64,000 bases of DNA from the NCBI GenBank assembly GCA_965220985.1, contig OZ244854.1, positions 1,364,001-1,428,000 on the forward strand, written 5' to 3'. This document shows, in pieces, positions 18,095 through 27,355 of the stretch. The position numbers and the translations under genes were made by a program. This DNA comes from JAPPHA01 sp965220985. Its GTDB lineage: Bacteria; Pseudomonadota; Alphaproteobacteria; Rhodobacterales; Rhodobacteraceae. The stretch's first letter is position 1; the number at the start of each line of letters is the position of its first letter. The notes beneath the pieces were generated by a model. That model made no database searches, had not been told where the DNA came from, and saw only the letters and a program-made list of their open reading frames with translations.

Positions 18095-19584
18095 GTGACC
18101 GGCCGAACATCCTGCTGATCTATGCGGATCAGATGCGCTACGACGCAATGGGTTGCGCAGGCAACCCGGTGATCAAGACGCCGCAGATCGATCGGCTGGC
18201 GAGAGAAGGTGTGCAGTTCACCGAAGCCTACACGTCCTACCCGATCTGTTGCCCTTTTCGAGCCTCGGTCATGACAGGGAAGTACGCCCAGGGTCACGGG
18301 ATGGTTCAGAACCATTTCCCGTTGCGAGGAGATCAGAATTTCCTTGGGGAATTGATGAAGCAAGCGGGCTATCGCACAGGATACATCGGCAAGTGGCACC
18401 TGGAAGGAGGGCCCAAACCCGGCTTCGTCCCACCGGACCGGCGTTTCGGCTGGGACCACTTCATCGGCTTCAACCGGGGCCACGACTACATGTCGTCGAT
18501 CTACTATGACGACGAGGGTCAAGCCTACCATTCGTTGCGTTATGAACCGGACTATCAGACGGACCAGCTGATCGACTTTATCGGGGATGCGGCCAACGCA
18601 GAAGATGGCAAGCCCTGGATTGGCTATGTCAGCTACGGTCCGCCCCACTTCCCGATGGATATTCCGGACTACCTGCGCGACGTGTACAGCCCGGACGAAA
18701 TACCGCTCCCGCCGGGTGTGCCGAACATGGAGCTGCAGCGTCGCTTCCAGCGCATCCGCAACGAGGTCTGGTGCGGCGGAGATCCCCGGTCAGGCCACAC
18801 AAGTCACGCGCGTCATGACACGATCCCGAAAGGAGAGCCGGAGACCGAAGAGGACATTCGCAGGTTCATCGCCGAATACTACGGCATGATTCACAACATC
18901 GATTTCAACGTGGGTCGCATCCTGAACGAGCTGGACCGACAGGGCGTGGCAGACAACACGGTCGTGATGTTTTTCTCGGATCACGGGGACATGTGCGGCC
19001 AGCACGGTCACTACTGCGGTATCAAGAACCAGGCCTATCGTGCTGCCATGCACGTGCCTTTCATCGTGCGATATCCGGCACGGTTTTCACCGAAAAAGTC
19101 GGGTGCAATGATCGATGTCGGTCCGGACATGATGCCGACCTTGCTGGAGATCGTGGGGGCGGAGATCCCGGGAGATATCCACGGTGAGAGCTATCTCAGG
19201 GTGCTCGACGGAGAGACGGATGTGGCACGTGGCGAGATCTGGTACCAGGTCTTTACCCAGACCGGCGGCAATCAGCATGAATTCGCGCCCTTCGGCGAAC
19301 GCGGGATCCGTACCAAGGACTGGCTCTACATGCGGCACAAGAATGAACGCGTGCTGCTTTTTGACGAACGCGCCGACTATCACGAACAGAACAACCTGGT
19401 GGACGACCCGGCCTACGAGTCACTCATGGATGATTTCGATGCGCGCATCGACGCGCACATGAAAGCGACCGGAGACGATTGGGACATGGCGGCGGACTTT
19501 CCGCCGCCAGATTGGATCACGCACGCCCAAGCCAAGGTGTTCCTCGAGAAAGAGCTACTGCCAAGCGCGATCGAGGTTCCCTGA
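18091..19584 (+). CDS. Sulfatase (type I, formylglycine-dependent), cytoplasmic
   Basis: A 497-residue alkaline-phosphatase-superfamily sulfatase. The GTG at 18091 overlaps the tctA stop and yields MSDRPNILLIYADQMRYDAMG, the usual metal-binding opening. The formylglycine signature is C53-C-P55-F-R57-A-S-V-M-T-G (CxPxR...TG). Further blocks are GKWHLEGG, the PHFP stretch, FFSDHGDMCGQHG (metal Asp/His) and IKNQAYRAAMHVPFIVRYPA. No signal peptide is present, so the enzyme should act in the cytosol on an imported substrate. A separate formylglycine-generating enzyme would be needed and is not in the window. Family members also include phosphonate monoester hydrolases, but translational coupling to a carboxylate transporter fits a sulfated carboxylate. 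Confidence 0.9.
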   Translation: MSDRPNILLIYADQMRYDAMGCAGNPVIKTPQIDRLAREGVQFTEAYTSYPICCPFRASVMTGKYAQGHGMVQNHFPLRGDQNFLGELMKQAGYRTGYIGKWHLEGGPKPGFVPPDRRFGWDHFIGFNRGHDYMSSIYYDDEGQAYHSLRYEPDYQTDQLIDFIGDAANAEDGKPWIGYVSYGPPHFPMDIPDYLRDVYSPDEIPLPPGVPNMELQRRFQRIRNEVWCGGDPRSGHTSHARHDTIPKGEPETEEDIRRFIAEYYGMIHNIDFNVGRILNELDRQGVADNTVVMFFSDHGDMCGQHGHYCGIKNQAYRAAMHVPFIVRYPARFSPKKSGAMIDVGPDMMPTLLEIVGAEIPGDIHGESYLRVLDGETDVARGEIWYQVFTQTGGNQHEFAPFGERGIRTKDWLYMRHKNERVLLFDERADYHEQNNLVDDPAYESLMDDFDARIDAHMKATGDDWDMAADFPPPDWITHAQAKVFLEKELLPSAIEVP

Positions 19585-19672
19585 CCGGGAGCCTGTTCAA
19601 GCGAGAAACTCAGGTGGGCTACGCAGGCAAGGCCGTTTCGGCGGGCCAGATGGCGAGATGACGGAGTCAGGA

Positions 19673-20431
19673 ATGAAGATCGCTGGCGAGAACGTTTTGA
19701 TCACCGGTGGATGCGGCGATATCGGAAGAGGGATTGCACGCGCTTTTCTCGATGAAGGCAAGCGCGTGACGCTTGTCGATTTGAACACCGAACCGGGATC
19801 GAAGCTTGAGGCCGATCCCGATCGGCTTCGGTTGATCGAACTCGACTTGGCCGATGCGGTGGCCACGGAGGAGGCGCTTCGTCCGCTGGCCTGCTCCGAT
19901 GATGCGCCCGATGTCCTGATCAATGGCGTCGGCTGGTCGCCCAAGTACAATGCCAAGGGCGAGTTTTGGAAGACTTGGGAAATGCCGGTCGAGCACTTCA
20001 AGGCGGTGGTCGATGTCAATCTGACCTCGGTCTTTCAGTGTACCGGTCTGTTCATACCCGCCATGCTGAAGCGCGGCCACGGACGCATCATCAACATTTC
20101 CTCGTTGGCTGCGCGCATCGGAGGCGATGTCGCGCCGGTGCATTATGTCTCGGGCAAGGCCGGTGTGCTCGGGTTGACCAAGGTCGTTGCGCGCGAGTTG
20201 AGCGGCACGGGTCTGACCATCAACGCTGTCAACCCGGGCCGGATCGATACGCAGATGATCAAGGACGTTCCTGACGAGGTCAATCAGGCCATCGCCGCCA
20301 ACACCCCGATTGGGAGGCTTGGCTTGCCGGAAGATGTCGCGAAGGCCTGCCTGTATCTCGCCTCAGATCTTGCCGACTTTCTGACCGGCACGACAATCGA
20401 AGTGAACGGCGGCCTTTACGTCGGTCCCTGA
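19673..20431 (+). CDS. SDR-family oxidoreductase
   Basis: A 252-residue classical SDR: LITGGCGDIGRGIARAF (TGxxxxIG-type), D at the end of the second strand (LVDLN, favouring NAD), NGVGWS in the NNAG position, IINISSLAARIGG with the catalytic Ser, YVSGKAG with YxxxK, NPGRIDTQM and GTTIEVNGG. The ATG at 19673 is preceded by GGAG at seven bases; an ATG at 19658 is also in frame. It lies 88 bases after the sulfatase and just before the ThDP-enzyme gene, so it is probably a dehydrogenase of the same pathway. Confidence 0.88.
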   Translation: MKIAGENVLITGGCGDIGRGIARAFLDEGKRVTLVDLNTEPGSKLEADPDRLRLIELDLADAVATEEALRPLACSDDAPDVLINGVGWSPKYNAKGEFWKTWEMPVEHFKAVVDVNLTSVFQCTGLFIPAMLKRGHGRIINISSLAARIGGDVAPVHYVSGKAGVLGLTKVVARELSGTGLTINAVNPGRIDTQMIKDVPDEVNQAIAANTPIGRLGLPEDVAKACLYLASDLADFLTGTTIEVNGGLYVGP

Positions 20432-20472
20432 ATTCCGATTTGCCCCGCTTTGGCGGGATTGAAGGAGACCAC

Positions 20473-22185
20473 ATGCCCACTGAAGGCGCCCGAACGTTGA
20501 ACGGCGGCGAAGCGATCGTCGAGATGCTGAGCAGGTTTGACGTCGACATGATGTTCGGCCTGCCGGGTGAACAGACCCATGTGCACGACGCCATCTTTCG
20601 GCGCAACGATGTCAGGCATTTCCTTGTGCGCCACGAGCAGGCAGCTTCCAAAATGGCCGACTCATACGCCCGCTCGACAGGCAAGGTTGGGGTTTGCGAC
20701 GCGACAGTCGGTCCCGGCGCGACCAACCTGATCGCGGGCATCGCCGAAGCGTTCATGTCCGGAATTCCTGTCGTTGCAATCGTCTCGGACGTTCGAGCCG
20801 ACTGGCGGGGCCGCGACAGTTTCCAGGAAATCGATCAGGTCACGCTCTTTCGGTCGATCACCAAGAAGACGATCTCTGTCGACCACATCGAACGGATTCC
20901 GGAGTTCATCAAGCGCGCCTTTCAGATTGCCACGACTGGGCGGCCCGGACCCGTGCTGTTGAGCTTTCCCATGACCACGCTTCGTGCGTCTCATGACTTT
21001 TCCGAGGACGACCTTCGGGTAGATACCCGTTACGCCCGGTGGCCCGCGAACCGCACCCTGCCGCCAGAAAGAGAGATCGATGCCGCGATAGACCTGCTGT
21101 TGGGTGCTGAACGGCCGATGTTGCTTGCCGGCGGCGGCGTCATGGCCTCCGGCGCCATGTCCGAGGTGCAGGAACTGGCGGAATTGCTCGGTCTGCCGGT
21201 GGCCACGTCCTACATGGGCAAAGGCTCGATCCCCGAGAACCACCCGCTGGCGTTGGGCACCTACGGCGTGCTCGGGCGGCCAGCGTCGAACGAATTCATC
21301 TTGAAGGCCGATTTCGGGCTTGCCCTCGGAACGCGGTTCAACAACGTGGTCACTGCAGCCTGGCAGATTCCGGCCAAGCACACGAGACTCGTCCAGGTCG
21401 ACATCGAGCCGACGCAGGTGGGCCGCAATTATCCGGTGGAACTCGCGCTGACAGGCGATCTCAAGTCGGTGCTCCGTGCAATGCTCGACAAGCTGAAGTC
21501 CGATCCTCGCGTGAAACCCAGGTCAGCGCAACGCGAAGAGGTCTCCGCCCTTGCCGCCAAGTGGCGCAAGGAAAAGGGTATCGAGTCCGACCTGGCGCGG
21601 GACATGTCATCCAAACCGGTTCATCCGATCCAGGTCATCCGCGCCATGCGTGATGCAATGGGTGATGAGGACGTTCTGGTTTGTGACAGTGGCTTCAACC
21701 AGATCTGGGGTGGCCAGTATTTCGAGGTGCGCAGCCCGGGTCGCAACTATCTGGGCCCTCGCGGGTTTGGAGTCATGGGTTATGCCACCCCGGCTGCAAT
21801 CTCGCGGGCATTGACGACGCCGACACAGAATGTCGTCTGCCTGACTGGCGACGGCGGATTTGCGATGGTCATCCAGGAGTTGGAGACCGCGACCCGTAGC
21901 GGTGCCAATCTGACCATTGTCGTGATGAACAATTCGAACATGCAGTTCATTCGCGACAACCAGCGGCTGCTGTTTGACGGACGCTACATTTCGACCGAGT
22001 TCTCCGAATTGGACTATGCTGCCATTGCGCGCGCCTTTGGCTGTCATGGCATCCGCGTCGACGTCAGCGGTGATCTGGACGCTGCCTTTGCCGAGGCGTT
22101 TGCCCACCCAAAGCCAACAGTGATTGACGTGCGCATCGACGAAGTCGCCACCCCCGACCGCACCAGTCTGCAGACGATCAAGTGA
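20473..22185 (+). CDS. Thiamine-diphosphate-dependent enzyme (acetolactate-synthase-like)
   Basis: A 570-residue ThDP enzyme with the three-domain layout: N-terminal Pyr domain (FGLPGEQTHVHDA, catalytic-type Glu55 in RHEQAASKMADSYAR, GVCDATVGPGATNLIAG), central domain (RPMLLAGGGVMASGA) and C-terminal PP domain. The last carries GDGGFAMVIQELETATR followed by NNSNMQFIRDNQ, the GDG...NN ThDP/Mg motif. GAAGGAG precedes the start. Similar proteins are acetolactate synthase, sulfoacetaldehyde acetyltransferase, oxalyl-CoA decarboxylase and glyoxylate carboligase. No regulatory small subunit is adjacent, and the gene sits in a catabolic island, so a catabolic lyase or decarboxylase is more likely than valine biosynthesis. 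Confidence 0.87.
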   Translation: MPTEGARTLNGGEAIVEMLSRFDVDMMFGLPGEQTHVHDAIFRRNDVRHFLVRHEQAASKMADSYARSTGKVGVCDATVGPGATNLIAGIAEAFMSGIPVVAIVSDVRADWRGRDSFQEIDQVTLFRSITKKTISVDHIERIPEFIKRAFQIATTGRPGPVLLSFPMTTLRASHDFSEDDLRVDTRYARWPANRTLPPEREIDAAIDLLLGAERPMLLAGGGVMASGAMSEVQELAELLGLPVATSYMGKGSIPENHPLALGTYGVLGRPASNEFILKADFGLALGTRFNNVVTAAWQIPAKHTRLVQVDIEPTQVGRNYPVELALTGDLKSVLRAMLDKLKSDPRVKPRSAQREEVSALAAKWRKEKGIESDLARDMSSKPVHPIQVIRAMRDAMGDEDVLVCDSGFNQIWGGQYFEVRSPGRNYLGPRGFGVMGYATPAAISRALTTPTQNVVCLTGDGGFAMVIQELETATRSGANLTIVVMNNSNMQFIRDNQRLLFDGRYISTEFSELDYAAIARAFGCHGIRVDVSGDLDAAFAEAFAHPKPTVIDVRIDEVATPDRTSLQTIK

Positions 22186-22200
22186 CAACGGAACGGCGAA

Positions 22201-22362
22201 ATGACTTGGGATGCACCACGATTGGGAAGTGCAACCGTCATTGCCGACGGAGCGCGTGGCATCGGCCGCTCGACCATGGAGCGATTTGCCCGAGAGGGGT
22301 CCGACAATTCAATTTCCGCCGGCGCCGCCGGCTTGGCGCCCATTCGGTCGGCCCCACGGTAG
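22201..22362 (+). pseudogene. Remnant of an SDR N-terminus
   Basis: A 53-codon frame contains ATVIADGARGIGRSTMERFA, an obvious decayed SDR nucleotide-binding motif (usually VTGGARGIGRATAERFA). It ends after a GC-rich stretch with no further SDR features. It lies between the ThDP-enzyme and enolase-superfamily genes, so an SDR gene has been deleted here. Confidence 0.6.
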
Positions 22363-22409
22363 TGAATTCCGGCACCCCCGAACATGCCGCCTGTGTGACC
22401 TGTTAGGCC

Positions 22410-23564
22410 ATGGAACAACTGGCCCAGATCGACTCGCCTTCCGGCTTCAGTCGGGCGATCACCATCGATCGCATCGACCTGTATCCATTGCGTGCATCGG
22501 GCGGTGTCAGCCCGTCCATGGCGCTGGGCGTGATGCCAACGCGGCCAGGACTTCTTGTTGCCATCGTTGACACGCACGGATGCACGGGATGGGGTGAAGT
22601 TTGGGCCAATTTCCCGCCCCGGGCGAACCTCCATAAGGCGCATTTGATCGAGGACGTGCTGGCTCCGAAACTTGCCAAGTTCTCGTACACGGACCCAAGG
22701 GAAGTCGAACTATTCTTGCGCAGTTCTCTCGGCGTCTATTTTCTGCACATCGGCCAGGAGCGCGTGTTCGATCACATTCTGGCGGGCCTCGACGTTGCAC
22801 TGTGGGACCTCGCATTGCGCAGCGCGGGCCGCAGTTTCGCAGCACACGTGCAGACCCCCGCAAAAGCCAGGTGTTATGCGAGTTCGATCAACCGCAACGA
22901 GCTCGAGAGAGGGATCAGTGAACACGCCGCGATGGGTCAGGCTCATTTCAAGTTGAAACTGGGTTTTGGTGATGAAGGCGACCTGGCATTTGTCGAAAGG
23001 GCGGCTGGGCTGTGCCCCGAAGGTGCCGCCTTGATGGTCGACAGCAATCAGAGCTGGTCCGTTAGCAAGGCAAAATCCATGCTCTCCAAGCTGGAAGAAT
23101 TCGACTTGCTGTTTGCCGAAGAACCCATCGCCGCAAATGCTCCACTGAGTGCTTGGGAGCACTTGGCGACATCGTCGTCCATTTCATTGGCTGCCGGCGA
23201 GAACGTCTACGGATTGGAGAATTTCCGTTCAATGGCCGACGCTGGGGTGGGTGTGTTGCAACCCGATGTTGCCAAATGGGGCGGAATCACCGGTGCCCTG
23301 GAACTTGCCCGATCGCTTCCAGGTGACGTGGAGCTTTGGCCCCATTTCATGGGCACTGCAGTTGGACAGATGGCAGCGCTCTCGGTTACGGCCGCAGTCG
23401 GGAACCGTTCGGTTTGCGAGATCGATGTGAACGCCAATCCGCTTCGCACCGAACTTTGCGGCGATGCCCTTTCGATTTGTGGCGGGTCGGTCCCGTTGCC
23501 AAGCGCGCCAGGGCTGGTTCTGCCGCCCGACCCTAATGTATTGGCCTCTGTCACCGAAAGCTGA
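22410..23564 (+). CDS. Enolase-superfamily (mandelate racemase/muconate lactonising type) protein
   Basis: A 384-residue enolase-superfamily enzyme. The N-terminal capping domain is followed by the barrel with HFKLKLG (K181, K183 as the K-x-K acid-base pair), metal ligands D211 (MVDSNQSW), E237 or E238 (FAEEP) and E264 (AGENV), then QPDVAKWGGIT and WPHFMG (H312). This is the layout of mandelate racemase or sugar-acid dehydratase enzymes, which abstract the proton alpha to a carboxylate. Context with a carboxylate transporter, sulfatase and SDRs suggests a sugar-acid-type substrate. The ribosome site is weak, so the first residues are uncertain. Confidence 0.87.
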   Translation: MEQLAQIDSPSGFSRAITIDRIDLYPLRASGGVSPSMALGVMPTRPGLLVAIVDTHGCTGWGEVWANFPPRANLHKAHLIEDVLAPKLAKFSYTDPREVELFLRSSLGVYFLHIGQERVFDHILAGLDVALWDLALRSAGRSFAAHVQTPAKARCYASSINRNELERGISEHAAMGQAHFKLKLGFGDEGDLAFVERAAGLCPEGAALMVDSNQSWSVSKAKSMLSKLEEFDLLFAEEPIAANAPLSAWEHLATSSSISLAAGENVYGLENFRSMADAGVGVLQPDVAKWGGITGALELARSLPGDVELWPHFMGTAVGQMAALSVTAAVGNRSVCEIDVNANPLRTELCGDALSICGGSVPLPSAPGLVLPPDPNVLASVTES

Positions 23565-24757
23565 GCCATGTGGACCGGATCTTCGAAATCGCTGTTATTC
23601 TCGCGATACCAGCTGACACGACAGCCCTTCGTGGCACAGTCGTCGCACACATCGATTTCGCGGGAATTCCGGCCCTCTCCGGCATTGGGACGATGTCGAA
23701 CCTGACGGGCCTTGTCATCCTTGCCGCCCCGACCAATCCCGGAAATGCAACGCTAGAGTGCACTCTTGCCCCGATTCTCGACATCGGCTGGCGTGGAGTG
23801 AGCCAACTGGCAATCACTTGGAGGGTTTTCGCGAAATGCTCCAAGAAAGGATGTCCGATTCAGCTGTTCTTCGGAAGCAGGCTTGAGATCAGACAGGAAA
23901 CTCGCGTTCCGGAACTTCATCCGGGCCTGATCCGGGAACTGGCATGGCTTGGGAGGGGTCGGCCGGCTCGACGCCGCAACCGGGCGTCCGGTAAACCGAA
24001 TTCCGTCCAGCACCCATGTGTCCAATCTGAAGTTGGGCTTCTCCTTCGGTTATGGGTCACGGAATTGGGGCGTCGCCGAGGAAAAAGGTCAACACAACGC
24101 TCGTTGGTACGTGGCTCTCTAGCTTGACACCGGCGGCGACCGCCAAACGGTCCTAGCGGGAGACTTCGGGCTTCCGGCTACCAGCCGTGTCTGCAATGAC
24201 AGGACAGCAACGTGGTTCATCCCGATTGCATGATCGAGCCAAAGGCTCTCATGGCGACTGAAATCCGCGCCTGTGCATGTGCCTGCCTTTTGTATGGCCC
24301 GTTGGGATCAAGGGCGACATTCCTGTCAGCAAACTCCTTGATCAGTTTGAGAAAAAGCGAGTACTAGATCAGGCTTGTTTTCCCTGAAGAATTGGTGCCG
24401 AACGATCCCGCTATCAAGCCAAGCCGGATATCGGCCGACTACCAAAAATTGAAATTCCGCACTTCCGGACGCGTGAACATGCTTTGGATGCATGGTGGTC
24501 TTGCTAGAAACTCAAGGCAACCTCGGACACTGAAAAAGCTATCTGCTGCGAGTGTCGAGGGGTCGACTTACGGTACGGTTGGCTCACTCGAAGGCTCAAC
24601 GACACTCAACCATGCACCCGTCGACCTGCGGAGAGTTGTGCAGGTGTTGCCAATCCATGACGCTGGCGGCAGTCATGACGATGTGCTCGCGCCTCGGGAC
24701 AGGCCACCCTGTGGCTGGGCTCTCATGTTTTCCTGCACTCAAAAGAACGGAGGCTGC
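23565..24757. other. Degenerate stretch at right edge of catabolic island
   Basis: About 1.2 kb without a convincing gene. Several short frames exist on both strands, none recognisable. It ends at a decayed second copy of the ybdK-tRNA-Pro junction. Confidence 0.4.
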
Positions 24758-24840
24758 ACCTGACGAGTTCATGCGAAATGTCGTCGATCACCTGATCGAC
24801 GAGTTCCCAGAAGGCTCGAAGGATCGACCGATGCCTGAAA
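24758..24840 (+). pseudogene. Remnant of the ybdK 3' end
   Basis: The frame reads DEFMRNVVDHLIDEFPEGSKD, matching the C-terminus of the intact ybdK gene (EEAMRNVVDHLVAEFLEGVTD at 11472-11533). Homology continues past the original stop through CGGGCTTGTTTTTT into the tRNA-Pro copy. Only about 25 codons remain. Confidence 0.8.
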
Positions 24841-24895
24841 CGGGCTTGTTTTTTTCCGATCCCGATCCTAGACGGTTGCCTTGCAAAAAACACTG

Positions 24896-24970
24896 CGGAG
24901 TGTAGCTCAGCCTGGGAACACATTGTCTTCGGAAGGCAGGCGTTGTGAATTCGATTGTCGCCAGATCGGT
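24896..24970 (+). pseudogene. Decayed tRNA-Pro copy
   Basis: It begins CGGAGTGTAGCTCAGCCTGG exactly as the intact tRNA-Pro at 11595 and keeps the TTCGG anticodon-loop core. The D stem is broken (GAGC changed to ACAC), the T arm is altered, and the 3' acceptor strand no longer pairs or ends in CCA. It follows the ybdK remnant at about the spacing of the intact locus. Confidence 0.8.
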
Positions 24971-25105
24971 CGGGCAAAAGTGACCCGTCGGGTTTCCCTG
25001 CATGACATCAACGACAGTTGTTGCCACTGCCGGAATTGATTTGCATCGGCGGGATTGTCTGCGACAGAAACAAGTTCTTCCTGTAGATCCCACAGAGGTC
25101 GAGCA

Positions 25106-26560
25106 TTGAACAAGAAGCGTGACATAGACCTGATTGACGAACTGAGATCTTGTCCGACCGAGACATCTTGGCTGGAGTTCAAGGTTAATCAAGAAGATCA
25201 AAACCAGATCGGGAAGTTGGTGTCGGCTTTGTCCAATGCAGCACGGTTGGACGGCAAAGAGACAGCGTTTCTTGTTTGGGGAATCGAGAACTGCACGCAC
25301 AATGTGGTCGGAACAAGGTTTGATCCGTCGTCAAAAAAGGTCGGAAACCAAGTCTTTGAACTGTGGCTCAGGAACAAGCTGAGCCCGGCTCCTGCACTTC
25401 GGTTTCGTTCTGTCGAGCATCCGGACGGGAGGCTGGTGTTGCTCGAGATTCCGGCGGCCTCAATGGCACCGACAGCCTTCGACAGTACGCCATATATTCG
25501 GGTAGGAAGCGCGACCCCGAAATTGGCCGATGATCCGCATCGGTACCAGGCTCTGATTGAAAAGATGCGTCCGTACAGTTGGGAGACTGGAGTGGCCGCA
25601 CCATATTTGACATCCGAAGATGTTCTCCGGCTACTGGACTTTCGTTCCTATTTCGAACTGACTGGACAGACTGTTCCGGAGTCTCGCGACACAATCTTGA
25701 AGACACTGGCGTCTGATCGCCTGATCCAGCAGGATGTGGGTGCGCGTTGGAACGTTCTGAACTTGGGAGCAATACTTTTTGCAAATGATGTCCGCGGATT
25801 CGGCAGTAGTCTGGCGAGGAAAGGTGTCCGGTTCATTCGCTATGATGGAAATGATCGGACGGCTCGAGTGACGCACCGACATGACGAGTTGAAGGGCTAT
25901 GCCAATGGTTTTGAGGGCTTGCTGAACTACATTAACGGACTGATTCCTCAAAATGAGCGCATTGGTGAAGTCTTCCGGCAGGCACATCCCCTGTTTCCAG
26001 CCCTTTCTGTTCGTGAGCTTGTTGCAAACGCCTTGATTCACCAGGACATGACGGTTGGCGGTTCGGGACCACTTGTCGAACTGTTCTTGGATCGTATCGA
26101 GATTTCAAATCCGGGTTCACCCTTGATCGAGACCAATCGCATGGTCGATCATCCGCCTCGCTCGAGGAACGAGAGACTGGCTCATCTGATGCGTCGCATG
26201 AAGATGTGTGAGGAGCTTGGAAGTGGTCTGGACAAGGTCTTTGCAGAAGTTGAGTTTCTGCACTTGCCTGCCCCTCTGCTGAAAGCCTCAGAGACTGCAA
26301 TGCAGGTCGTGATGTACGGCCCCCGGTCATTTGCCGAGATGAGCAAGGATGAAAGGGTGCGGGCTTGCTATTGGCACACCGTGTTGAAGTACGTCTCAGG
26401 TGACCGGATGAAGAACTCTACTCTGCGCGGAAGACTGGGAATCGATGCACGTAATGCTGCTCAAGTTTCGAAAGTCATCCGAGACGCTCTCGATGAGAAA
26501 CTAATCAAGGTCGCTGACACTGGCTATCCGAAGGCCGGTTATCACCCCATCTGGGCCTGA
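25106..26560 (+). CDS. AlbA_2/Schlafen-type domain ATPase-like protein
   Basis: A protein of about 484 residues read from TTG 25106 (GAGGT seven bases upstream); an in-frame TTG at 25055 is the alternative. Domains: an N-terminal AlbA_2 (Schlafen-type) domain (CPTETSWLEFKVNQ ... FLVWGIENCTHNVVG ... YIRVGSATPKLAD); a middle part with a GHKL-type ATPase block (FPALSVRELVANALIHQDM ... DRIEISNPGSPL ... CEELGSGLDKV); and a C-terminal winged-helix-like end. Such proteins are often annotated as RecG-like or transcriptional regulators, and some belong to defence islands. It is a lone gene between the tRNA remnant and a five-unit repeat array, and its base composition looks lower in GC than its neighbours, suggesting transfer. 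Confidence 0.8.
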   Translation: MNKKRDIDLIDELRSCPTETSWLEFKVNQEDQNQIGKLVSALSNAARLDGKETAFLVWGIENCTHNVVGTRFDPSSKKVGNQVFELWLRNKLSPAPALRFRSVEHPDGRLVLLEIPAASMAPTAFDSTPYIRVGSATPKLADDPHRYQALIEKMRPYSWETGVAAPYLTSEDVLRLLDFRSYFELTGQTVPESRDTILKTLASDRLIQQDVGARWNVLNLGAILFANDVRGFGSSLARKGVRFIRYDGNDRTARVTHRHDELKGYANGFEGLLNYINGLIPQNERIGEVFRQAHPLFPALSVRELVANALIHQDMTVGGSGPLVELFLDRIEISNPGSPLIETNRMVDHPPRSRNERLAHLMRRMKMCEELGSGLDKVFAEVEFLHLPAPLLKASETAMQVVMYGPRSFAEMSKDERVRACYWHTVLKYVSGDRMKNSTLRGRLGIDARNAAQVSKVIRDALDEKLIKVADTGYPKAGYHPIWA

Positions 26561-27040
26561 TTTCTTGATCCACATTTGATCGTCATGTGGTTTTTGGCTA
26601 GGTCGACTTGGAGAGGTGCGAAATTTAGTCAATTGCGACAGGCACATAGGAGCCTGCGGTATGCCCCGATTTTCTTGATCCACTTTTGATCGTGGGCACG
26701 ATCTGGTGCTTTTCTGGACAGTCAGGAGGAGCGGGAGGTGGTCTTTAGGGTTGCTCCGCCGTTGCGAAAGGGTCACGTGAGGGGGATTTCTTGATCCACA
26801 TTTGATCCAAACTTGGTTCTGAGCAAGATCAAGTTGGAGGGGTACGAGATTTAGGTAATTATATCAAGCACATATGCTTTCTGCTATGGTTACAGATTTC
26901 TTGACCCACATTTGATCGTTGATGTAATCCGAGGCTTTCCTGGCCGGCCAAGAGACGAGAAATATACAATATGTAGAGGGTTGAAAAAATCTTGGCACAA
27001 TATGATGTGCGCCGATTTTCTTGATCCAGTTTTGATCGTC
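26559..27040. repeat. Array of five 25-base repeats at 110-120-base spacing
   Basis: A motif close to TTTCTTGATCCACATTTGATC begins at 26561, 26671, 26787, 26897 and 27017. It contains two TTGATC half-sites 11 bases apart. Spacers alternate: spacers 1 and 3 share a TGGAG-GGT-CGA-ATTTAG-AATT-CA-GCACATA pattern, while spacers 2 and 4 share a different TTTTCTGG-like pattern. The true unit is therefore a dimer of about 226 bases. It starts at the stop codon of the AlbA_2-domain gene. No open frame spans the array. Iteron-like protein binding sites or multiple end repeats of a lost IS21-type element are both possible. Confidence 0.85.
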
Positions 27041-27355
27041 ACCGGTGGTTTGTCACGGGCCAGAGGCCATCTTTTTCGACCTCGACCGTGAACCGATGTT
27101 CATCTGGACGATGCCAGCAACACTCCTCCGACGCTGCTCCGTGAGAGGCGGTGTGCGGAAAACTGCAAGGAGAACACCCAGGTCATTTCGTTCACGAATA
27201 CCGAGGAGACCGCAGACTGCGCCGATGCATGTAGCATTGCACCATCTGGATCAGCGTTCGTGTTCTGACTGGGTCTTGCATGGCTGACAAGATCGCTTTG
27301 TCGCGAGCCAACGCATCGACAGTCTTGGACTCTCATCTGATTGTCGCGCTATGCG
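27041..27355. other. Spacer after the repeat array
   Basis: About 315 bases with no recognisable gene; short frames only. Confidence 0.4.

Noticed and set aside
23570..24127. 185-codon plus-strand frame after the enolase-superfamily gene
   Set aside because: No family resemblance and no ribosome site; the stretch looks degenerate.
26559..27040. CRISPR array
   Set aside because: Repeats of about 25 bases are separated by spacers of 85-95 bases that resemble each other in alternate pairs; CRISPR spacers are shorter and unique, and no cas genes are near.
27128..27180. Possible group II intron fragment
   Set aside because: A GAGAGGCGGTGTGCGGAAAAC stretch recalls intron or reverse-transcriptase remnants, but no domain V structure or protein fragment could be supported.
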